Below are positions 45,807 to 52,591 of a stretch of DNA of 64,000 nt, one piece after another. The stretch is from Cyanobacteriota bacterium (GTDB lineage Bacteria > Cyanobacteriota > Cyanobacteriia > PCC-6307 > Cyanobiaceae). The stretch's first letter is position 1, and the number at the start of each line of letters is the position of its first letter. The DNA lies in the NCBI GenBank assembly GCA_026389335.1, contig JAPLIB010000153.1, positions 21,316 through 85,315 of the forward strand, in the 5' to 3' direction. The position numbers and the translations under genes are program-made. The notes beneath the pieces are model-generated. The model was not told where the DNA came from and did not search any database. It saw nothing but the letters and a program-made list of their open reading frames with translations.

Positions 45807-46691
45807 TCAGCGATCCAACTCCCAGACCGGAGTCAGCGGCTCAACCACCAGACTGCGATGCTGGCGTTTGGTGAGTTCCTGCAGGTTGCAGTGCATCAGG
45901 ATTTCAGTGATCTGGTTGAAGTCGCGCGCCAGGGAGAGGCCCGCCACTCTGGCATTGGCGATTTGCATGTACCGCCTCAGCAGCACAGGAACCCGGAAGG
46001 GTACCTGGAAACTCACTTGCAACTGATCTTCCAGATCTCGCAGAGACTTGGCTGGCAGCGAATCGCAAGCATCAGGCAAGGGGGAGAGTGGGTGTCGCGG
46101 CGGCGGAGCGGACAGAACATCGCAAAATGGGGGAGCGAGCAGCGCGGCTAGGAACTGACGATTGAGCTGCTCGCCATGGGCGAAATGATTGTAAGAGACC
46201 AACCCCAGAACATGCTGATGACCCGTAGCCAGAGGGATGCTGGCCATGGCCTGCAACAGCAGCATCAACACAAGACTGGTGCGCTGATAGGGGGCAGCGA
46301 CGAAGGTGCGGCCGATCTCGGCATAGGCCAGTTGCTGGCTGCTCAGATGGGCATCCAACCCCGGGTAGCAATGTTCCAGATAGGAGCGATTGCCATCCCA
46401 GCCGGAGTGATGCCAACCGGAGAGGGCCATGCGCAGGGACCCAGCCAGTGCCTGCCGGTGGTTGTCCCAGATGAGCAGGTGCCAATAGTGGTCGTCGCGA
46501 CCGTCAAGATCGGCGTCTTCGGGGCCGTGTGGGGAGAGTGTGCGGTAGGTGCTGGCCCGAACAGAGCCCACCCACAAGGCGACGGAACGGAACTGTTCTG
46601 GGGAGAGGAAGTAGGCGCTGAACTGGTCTGTTCCGAAACAGAGATTGGCCTTCAGATCACTTGGCAGCCGAAGGAGTCCCTGATCTTGCAT
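45807..46691 (-). CDS. OlsB-like N-acyltransferase (GNAT superfamily)
   Basis: This 294-residue protein shows the pattern of the acyl-ACP / ornithine N-acyltransferase (OlsB, Acetyltransf_5) group. It has an acceptor-binding region with QALAGSLRMA, the AEIGRTFVAAPYQRTS motif (residues about 124-139), LGLVSYNHF, and a C-terminal LLRRYMQIANARVAGLSLARDFN. OlsB acylates ornithine to start ornithine lipids; hemolysin-like relatives exist. It converges with kpsS-PlsC, 35 bp apart. The pair PlsC-like plus OlsB-like matches the two activities of ornithine-lipid synthesis (OlsA and OlsB), which is suggestive. Confidence 0.7.
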   Translation of the reverse strand: MQDQGLLRLPSDLKANLCFGTDQFSAYFLSPEQFRSVALWVGSVRASTYRTLSPHGPEDADLDGRDDHYWHLLIWDNHRQALAGSLRMALSGWHHSGWDGNRSYLEHCYPGLDAHLSSQQLAYAEIGRTFVAAPYQRTSLVLMLLLQAMASIPLATGHQHVLGLVSYNHFAHGEQLNRQFLAALLAPPFCDVLSAPPPRHPLSPLPDACDSLPAKSLRDLEDQLQVSFQVPFRVPVLLRRYMQIANARVAGLSLARDFNQITEILMHCNLQELTKRQHRSLVVEPLTPVWELDR

Positions 46692-46758
46692 CTGAACTTG
46701 CTGGACCCATGAACAACCATAGACCCGTCAGGTTACTCACTAGAGTAAAAACCTGTGA

Positions 46759-47811
46759 TTGTCCACAACCCTGGCGCCACTGTTCGGATCCCTGCTCCAG
46801 ATCTCCGGGGGGTGTGTCGCCCTGCTTCATCAAGGCGGCGGCTCAACCATTGACCACTTCCTGCGTGGCCCCCTCGAGGCCAACGGGGTGAGGCTTCTGC
46901 TGATCGATTCAGAGCAAGGTCCCAGTGATCAGCTCCTTCTGGAGCTGGCTGGCTGCAGGCTGATCGTGGCGGTGCGCTACCTGCCTCGCCCCTGGGTGGC
47001 ACCGCTGGCACGGCTGCGCCAAGGCGGCGCCACCGTCGCTTACCTGATGGACGACGATCTGCTCGACCCCAGCATTCACACCCTGCTGCCGCGGGCCTAC
47101 CGCAGGCGGCTGTGGGAACGGGTGACGCGCCTGCATCGCCGCCTGCCGCGGCTGGTGGATCACCTCTGGGTGACCAGCGAACCCCTGGCCCACAAGTATC
47201 GCCAGCTCGGGGCCGAACTCCTGCCGCTTTCACCCCATCCAGACCTGTTGACCGTGAGGCCCCGGCTCCAACTGGCCTATCTCGGCACGAGTGTGCATGA
47301 GGCTGAATTTCTCTGGCTGCTGCCCCTGCTGGCGACGTTGCAGCAACGCCACCAGCACACCCATGTGGAACTGTTCGGCGACCTGGCCCTGAACCGCCAC
47401 TTCCGCCATCTGCCGCGCACGCGCATCCTGCATCCGATGCGCTGGGACAACTATCTGGCCGAGACGGGATATGGCCGCATCGATCTTCTGCTGACGCCGC
47501 TGCTGGCCGTGCCCTTCAATGCGGCGAAGGCCCCGGTGAAAGTGATCGATGCCGCCCGCTGCGGCGCTGCGGGCCTGTACTCCGACCGAGCCCCGTACCG
47601 CGGGTTTGTGCACCACGGTGTCGACGGCCTGCTGCTCGACGACGAACCGAGCAGCTGGCTGGCGGCGATCGAGCGGCTGATCGCCGACCCTGAGGAGCGG
47701 GGGCGACTGGCCGAGGCTGGGCGACGGCGCGCCCTAGAGCTGAGCCACATGCCTGGCGATCGGATGGACCAGCCCAATCCTGACGATCTTGCCCTCCCCA
47801 TAAGCTCATGA
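46759..47811 (+). CDS. Glycosyltransferase (GT4-like)
   Basis: This 350-residue protein has a GT-B fold pattern: VAYLMDDDLLDPSIH, WVTSEPLAHKYRQLGAEL, LAYLGTSVHEAEFLWLLPLL, DLLLTPLLAVPFNAAKAPVK and GLYSDRAPYRGFVHHGVDGL, the last being the C-terminal sugar-nucleotide region. The start is a TTG directly after an in-frame stop, so the N-terminus is uncertain. The stop overlaps the start of the Wza-like gene (ATGA). Probably a capsule glycosyltransferase. Confidence 0.7.
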   Translation: MSTTLAPLFGSLLQISGGCVALLHQGGGSTIDHFLRGPLEANGVRLLLIDSEQGPSDQLLLELAGCRLIVAVRYLPRPWVAPLARLRQGGATVAYLMDDDLLDPSIHTLLPRAYRRRLWERVTRLHRRLPRLVDHLWVTSEPLAHKYRQLGAELLPLSPHPDLLTVRPRLQLAYLGTSVHEAEFLWLLPLLATLQQRHQHTHVELFGDLALNRHFRHLPRTRILHPMRWDNYLAETGYGRIDLLLTPLLAVPFNAAKAPVKVIDAARCGAAGLYSDRAPYRGFVHHGVDGLLLDDEPSSWLAAIERLIADPEERGRLAEAGRRRALELSHMPGDRMDQPNPDDLALPISS

Positions 47812-48965
47812 CCCCACCATCGAAGCGTCCGATGCCGGCTTCCTCTCTCCGCATCGCGTTGCGGCCCAGTCGATGGCTGGTTCCACTGGCTGGGGGCTGG
47901 CTGATGACGCTGCAGCTCGGAGCGAGCCTGCCGGTCGTGGCCCAGCCGGTGCGCAGTGGCTGGGTGCAGGCTGCCGCTGCCGATCCGGTTCGCTATCGGC
48001 TTGGCCCTGGCGACCAGCTGAAGATGACCGTCTTCCGGATGGAGGGATACGACACCAGCGCAGAGGTGATGAGCGATGGCTCGCTCAACCTGCCCCGACT
48101 CGGCTCGGTGCCCGTCTGGGGGCTGACGATGGACGAGGCCCGGGCCCGCATCACCCGTGGCTACGCGGCGATTCTGCGCCGCCCGATCGTGTATCTCGAC
48201 TTGCTGCAGGCCCGTCCCGTCCGGATCTCGGTCAGCGGAGAAGTGCAGCGGCCCGGTCTGTACAGCATCGGGAAGGGAGGCACGAACCAGCTGGCCAGTA
48301 GCGGTAGCGGCGCCAGTGCCACCGCGATTCAGAGCGCCGGCTGGCCGACGCTCGTGGATGCGATCCAACGAGCCGGTGGGCTGACGGCTTATGGCGATCT
48401 GCGCCGGGTGACGATCCAGCGCCGCAGCGGCGGAGCGGGCTCTGTGGTGCTCAGCATGCACTACGACTTCCTGAAGCAGCTCGAAACAGGCGGCCCCACC
48501 GACAATCCGCTTCTGTATGACGGCGACAGCGTCTTGATCCCAAGAGCGGATTTGCTCAGCGAAGCGGAGCTGCTGAAGGTGGCCTCTTCCACCTTTGCCC
48601 CCGACACGATCAGCGTGAATGTGGTGGGCGAGGTGGAGCGACCTGGAGCCCAGGCCATCAAGGCAAACAGCCCCCTGTCCCAGGCGCTGCTTGCGGCCGG
48701 AGGTCTGACCAAACGGGCAAGCGCCAGCAACGTGCGACTGTTGAGACTGGAGCCGAACGGCACAATCCGCCAGGCCACCGTGACCTACACACCCACCGCA
48801 CCGATGGGCACCAGCCAGAACCCGCCGCTGCAGCAGGGCGACGTGGTGATCGTTGACCGCCATGGCTGGGCCAAGGTCAACGACGGTTTGCGTTCGGCGG
48901 TGGAGCCGATTGCCCCGCTCGTCAACGCCGGCTCCCTGTTCCGGATGCTGGGCATGCCCTTCTGA
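47808..48965 (+). CDS. Outer-membrane polysaccharide export protein (Wza/KpsD family)
   Basis: This 385-residue SLBB-domain protein has a long signal peptide (about residues 18-46, ending LPVVAQ). A polysaccharide export domain follows (YRLGPGDQLKMTVFRMEGYD, LGSVPVWGLTMDEARA), then SLBB domains (VSGEVQRPGLYSIG, VVGEVERPGAQAIK). The usual lipobox Cys is not evident, so it may not be lipidated like E. coli Wza. It would form the outer-membrane pore completing the KpsMTE export path. Coupled to the glycosyltransferase gene by ATGA. Confidence 0.85.
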   Translation: MTPPSKRPMPASSLRIALRPSRWLVPLAGGWLMTLQLGASLPVVAQPVRSGWVQAAAADPVRYRLGPGDQLKMTVFRMEGYDTSAEVMSDGSLNLPRLGSVPVWGLTMDEARARITRGYAAILRRPIVYLDLLQARPVRISVSGEVQRPGLYSIGKGGTNQLASSGSGASATAIQSAGWPTLVDAIQRAGGLTAYGDLRRVTIQRRSGGAGSVVLSMHYDFLKQLETGGPTDNPLLYDGDSVLIPRADLLSEAELLKVASSTFAPDTISVNVVGEVERPGAQAIKANSPLSQALLAAGGLTKRASASNVRLLRLEPNGTIRQATVTYTPTAPMGTSQNPPLQQGDVVIVDRHGWAKVNDGLRSAVEPIAPLVNAGSLFRMLGMPF

Positions 48966-49049
48966 GCCGCAGGTGGTGGGCATGGGAATAAGGCCCGGCC
49001 CAACACTGATCGATTAAAGTGAAAATTACATCCTTTCAGTCGCAAGACG

Positions 49050-49994
49050 ATGCTGGCTTTTCTCAAGCGTCGGCGTAAGACGATCACGCACAGAGGAGGC
49101 GTTGACTCCCTCACGCCGGGCTTGATCTCGGGCTGGGTGTACGGGACCACGGTGCCGTTGACGGATGTACGCCTGCTCCAGGGGCCCCATCTGCTGGCCC
49201 AGGCGGCGATCAACCAGCCCCGGCCCGATGTCGCTGAGATGCTTGGCGTACCGGGCAACTTCGGCTTTCAGCTGATCATGAGCGCTGCGTTGCCGGCAGC
49301 GCTGGGCGACCAGCCCCCCCAGATCCTGGCCACATCAGCCGATGGCAGTGTGCGGGTGGAGCTGCAGCATCTGCCGGCGCGGGCCCAGACAACGCAGCGG
49401 CTCCAGCAGGTTCTTGATGCGGAGGTGCGCGGTGCGATGGGTCATTTTGATGGGCTGAGCCCTGAAGGCAAAGCGCTTCAAGGTTGGGGCTACCGGCGGG
49501 GGCAGACGGGCCAGGAACCGTTTCAGGTGTGGGTGCAGGTGGAGGGGCAGCCAGCTCAGGCTGTGCGCTGTGACCAGTACCGGCCTGGCATGGCCGCCCA
49601 GGGCCATCCGGAGAGCTGCGGATTTTCGCTGAAGCTGGAGGGGTTGCCCTCCAACTGGGCCGGGCGGGAGGTGCGGGTGAGTTTTGATGCCGCTGGCCAG
49701 ATCCCGCTGCCTGGAGCGGCGAACTGCACCATCCCCGCCCTGCCCACGAGAACGGCCTCCTTGATGCATCCAGCCTCGGGCTCGCCCTACGCGCCGCGCC
49801 TCAGCGATGCCCCGATGGAGCTGCAGCAGAGCTGGCAGGCCGTCGAGCAGTTTCGGCTGTTTCTGGACAGCCTGGAAACCCAGATCAACCGGGCTGAAAC
49901 GATGCAACACACCAACCGGAACCAGGCCCTGAACACTCAGCGAGCCCAGCGCAAGCGTGACCGCTTGCTGAGGCTGCTGGGGGGCGCGAGCTGA
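49050..49994 (+). CDS. Protein of two GW-type modules shared with the PhyH fusion
   Basis: This 314-residue protein has two related modules: about 14-75 (VDSLTPGLISGWVYG, LTDVRLLQG, INQPRPDV, FGFQL) and about 130-235 (MGHFDGLSPEGKALQGWGY, VWVQVEG, RPGMAAQGHPESCGF, VRVSFDAAG). The C-terminal module half ends in a short coiled coil. The same two modules, in the same order, form the C-terminus of the PhyH protein at 34285-36069. The pattern I see (I.GWAYD ... R.DLA..G...GF) resembles modules in secreted or glycan-related proteins. Function unknown; perhaps glycan binding. It follows the Wza-like gene by 84 bp. Confidence 0.6.
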   Translation: MLAFLKRRRKTITHRGGVDSLTPGLISGWVYGTTVPLTDVRLLQGPHLLAQAAINQPRPDVAEMLGVPGNFGFQLIMSAALPAALGDQPPQILATSADGSVRVELQHLPARAQTTQRLQQVLDAEVRGAMGHFDGLSPEGKALQGWGYRRGQTGQEPFQVWVQVEGQPAQAVRCDQYRPGMAAQGHPESCGFSLKLEGLPSNWAGREVRVSFDAAGQIPLPGAANCTIPALPTRTASLMHPASGSPYAPRLSDAPMELQQSWQAVEQFRLFLDSLETQINRAETMQHTNRNQALNTQRAQRKRDRLLRLLGGAS

Positions 49995-50130
49995 GGCTCG
50001 GACCGCCACGGTCCAGAGGTGGTGGTGAGCTGAAGCATGCGTCCCAATAAGGCGAAGGCACGGCCGTTCTGCTCGGCCTGGGCCGCCACCAACTGATCAC
50101 CGGCACGGGAGCGCAGGAAGTAGCGCTCCA

Positions 50131-50270
50131 GCTCCTCCTGCACCTGATGCAACTGCAGCAGGGTGAGATCTGCTTCTTCGCGGGCCTCGGTGAGAGCCTC
50201 CGCCTGGCTCGACAGCTGCTGCTGGAGATCGGCCACACTCCGGCCCTGCTGCTCGCGGCCATCGGCCGCC
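50131..50270. repeat. 140-bp direct repeat, copy 1 (identical to copy 2)
   Basis: I compared 50131-50270 with 50467-50606 base by base and found no difference over 140 bp. Similarity continues upstream with a few mismatches. The repeat encodes the LQQQLSSQAEALTEAREEAD coiled-coil unit on the minus strand. A third partial copy lies near 50663-50719. Confidence 0.9.
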
Positions 50271-50312
50271 TCGGCCACACTCCGGCCCTGCTGCTCGCGG
50301 CCATCGGCCGCC
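50229..50312. repeat. 42-bp tandem duplication inside the coiled-coil gene
   Basis: Two identical 42-base units (50229-50270 and 50271-50312) encode EAADGREQQGRSVA twice on the minus strand. The unit length is a multiple of three, so this expansion is in frame, unlike the nearby 5-nt loss. Confidence 0.85.
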
Positions 50313-50466
50313 TCATCGCGCGCTCTCCTGAGCTGAACCGCCTCCGCTTCCAGCGCCAGAATCTTGGCGCCTTGCTCCTGGCCGGAGATCTCAGCCTGCT
50401 GGAGGGCTTCGGTCTGGGTCGCCGCCAACTGATCAGCAGAACGGGATCGCAGGAAGTATTGCTCGA

Positions 50467-50606
50467 GCTCCTCCTGCACCTGATGCAACTGCAGCAGGGT
50501 GAGATCTGCTTCTTCGCGGGCCTCGGTGAGAGCCTCCGCCTGGCTCGACAGCTGCTGCTGGAGATCGGCCACACTCCGGCCCTGCTGCTCGCGGCCATCG
50601 GCCGCC
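50467..50606. repeat. 140-bp direct repeat, copy 2 (ends at the frameshift)
   Basis: Identical to 50131-50270 at an offset of 336 bp. Its right edge, between 50606 and 50607, is exactly where five bases present in the other copy are missing, which places the frameshift at the repeat boundary. Confidence 0.9.
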
Positions 50607-51527
50607 GCGCGCTCTCCTGAGCTGAACCGCCTCCGCTTCCAGCACCAGAATCTTGGCGCCTTGCTCCTCCTGCACCTGATGCAACTGCAGCAGGGTGAGG
50701 TCTGCTTCTTCGCGGGCCTCGCTGAGCTGGTCGCGGGCTGCCTGCAGCTCGGCTTGCAGCGGTTCGAGTTGCACTACTTTCCGCTGTAATGCTTCCTGTT
50801 TGTTCTGGAGCTCGGGCAGGAGCGCCTGGGTCTCCCAAGCCTGGAGCAGCAGGGCCTGCCAGTCGCTGTTGCTCAGCCGAGCGACGGGCAGCGTGAACTC
50901 CGGCTGACGCCCGAGCAAGTCGGCCTGACCTTCCAGATCCGCATAGCGCTGGAGTACGTCATGGCGACGTTGCAGATAGAGCTGCAGGGGCAACGGCAGC
51001 TCGGCTGGAGTGGCGGGCGGGCGGCCAGTGATGCCTGGATCCAAGTGGCTGAGCTTGATCAGGCGGGTGTCATTGGGCTCCAGTTCCCGGGCCTGCAGAA
51101 AGATGGCGGTGTGCTCCAGCCAGGCATTGAGCAGCTGCTCAAGCTCGGAGGCCTGGCTGGGCTGCTGATCAATCAGTAGATCCACCGGACTGATGTAGCC
51201 CATCCAGACAGGCCGCCGCTTGCTGCCCGACAGCTTTTCGAGCACACGAGCCGGATCAATGGATTTCACCGGTCGCGAGACCAACGCTGCTGGCCACTGG
51301 GCGCCGACACAGGCGACAAGACGCAACCGAGCTGGCGGGTCGAACTGAGCGACGCCTGAATGGCTGACCAAGGGTGAAAGCTCTTGCATGCAGGCAATTT
51401 ACGTGTGTTGTGCACCGCATCAGCAGCTGATGCTGCGGTGCGAAGGAGCCGGTGGCTCGATAGCGATGCCTGCAGGGCGTCAGGACCCAAGCTTTCGTAC
51501 TCTTGAGCGGAGCGAATGAGCTGATCC

Positions 51528-52361
51528 ATGGCGACAGCCACCCGACACCCTGTGCAGTGGCTGGAGCAACTGCAGCAGCAGGCCAGCACGGCGGCTTGGA
51601 TGGTGATCCTGGGGCCGCTTCCAACCGGCGAGGAGGACGACTGGATCGCCGCAGCCGGCCGTACCGGCGTCCCCGTGCTGGTGATCGAGCCGCAGCTGGA
51701 GCAGGCAAACAGCCTGCGGGAGCAATTGAATGGCGAGGGCATCAAGACGGTGACGGTGTGCCCGGAGCTGCTCGCCGCCACAGCCGGGGACGTGTGCTGG
51801 TATCGCTATAACGATGCCCGGCGCAACGGCACCACGCCGCTGGAGGTGCTGCAGCCGCTGCTGCCGAATCTGCGACTGGAGGGCCTGGAACGGCGGCGGC
51901 AGCGCACCCTGGCCGAGGTGCTGGATGCCTGGAGCGATTCACTCCCCCAACCGCCCAACGAAGGAGGGCTGCTGTGGCTGCCCGCAGAGCTGGTCCAGAC
52001 GGTGCTGGCGGGCTGCGGCCCCTGGCTGCAGCGGCTGCAGGTGCTGCAGGTGGCGGGTGAACCAGAAGATCCGGCCGGCCTGGCCGAGCGGCTGGAGGCG
52101 CTCTGTTTCCGGCTGGACAGCGAGGCGAGTGATCCCCAGCTCTGGCGCCTGGATGCCTTGCGCGTGCTGCAGGCGGAACGGGACCGGTTGGTTACCGAGC
52201 GGGATGGATGGATCGCCGAGCGCGAGGGATGGATCACCGAACGGGATGGATTGATCGCAGAACGGGATGGATTGCTGTCCAGTCAGCGGCAGATTTCAAC
52301 CGAGCTGGATCAAATCCTGGCCTTGCTGGAGGCGACACCCGGTGAGGCAAGCCAGGATTAG
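51528..52361 (+). CDS. FkbM-methyltransferase-like protein with C-terminal 7-residue repeats
   Basis: This 277-residue protein has a Rossmann-like start (AWMVILGPLPTGEEDDWIAA, PVLVIEPQLEQANSLREQL). WYRYNDARRNGTTPLEVLQP and LLWLPAELVQTVLAGCGPWL follow, lining up with FkbM-family methyltransferase segments. The usual DVEGAE-type motif is replaced by LPAEL and no clear SAM motif is seen, so it may be catalytically dead. The C-terminus has four 7-residue repeats (TERDGW / AEREGW / TERDGL / AERDGL) forming a coiled coil. It is divergent from the frameshifted coiled-coil gene. Confidence 0.55.
   Translation: MATATRHPVQWLEQLQQQASTAAWMVILGPLPTGEEDDWIAAAGRTGVPVLVIEPQLEQANSLREQLNGEGIKTVTVCPELLAATAGDVCWYRYNDARRNGTTPLEVLQPLLPNLRLEGLERRRQRTLAEVLDAWSDSLPQPPNEGGLLWLPAELVQTVLAGCGPWLQRLQVLQVAGEPEDPAGLAERLEALCFRLDSEASDPQLWRLDALRVLQAERDRLVTERDGWIAEREGWITERDGLIAERDGLLSSQRQISTELDQILALLEATPGEASQD
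52191..52274. repeat. 21-bp tandem repeat, four units, coding for coiled-coil heptads
   Basis: Units begin at 52191, 52212, 52233 and 52254, each 21 bases with 2-4 differences, encoding (V/I)(T/A)ER(D/E)G(W/L). The repeat keeps the reading frame and lengthens the coiled coil by one heptad per unit. Confidence 0.85.
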
Positions 52362-52591
52362 GAGAGGACAAATTCGGCTCCACCGCGTGATGACAGCATC
52401 AGAAGCAGCAGGCTGCCGACAACAACAGTGGCAATAACCTGGCGATCCAGAAACGGGCTTCGGGGTCCAACAGACCGCACAGATCAGGGCGGTTCGATGT
52501 CTTCTATCAGCGCAGCAACAACGTCCCCAACCGATCAATCCATCATGCACTTGTGCCACTCCCCTGTATCCATGTTTCCGCCGCCACCCCT

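Larger units (their letters stand above)
49937..51389 (-). pseudogene. Coiled-coil protein gene split by a 5-nt deletion in its repeats
   Basis: From the ATG at 51389 the frame is good for 261 codons (sulfotransferase-like N-terminal region with WMGYISPVDLLIDQQPS, then a coiled coil), then shifts at 50606 and soon gives Gly/Arg/Pro-rich nonsense. The correct frame resumes immediately as EAADGREQQGRSVADLQQQL and runs to a stop at 49937. A parallel repeat copy (50306-50320) has an extra ctcat at the equivalent position; restoring those five bases gives an intact 486-codon gene. The gene end overlaps the convergent module protein by 58 bp. Could be a pseudogene, a phase-variable gene or a sequence error. 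Confidence 0.7.

Noticed and set aside
47451..48983. Minus-strand frame of 510 codons
   Set aside because: Antisense to the Wza/KpsD-like gene; no recognisable motif and unusual His/Gln/Arg content.
50131..50606. Repeats that could suggest a CRISPR array
   Set aside because: Units are long, coding, and not separated by unique spacers of uniform size; they encode a coiled coil.
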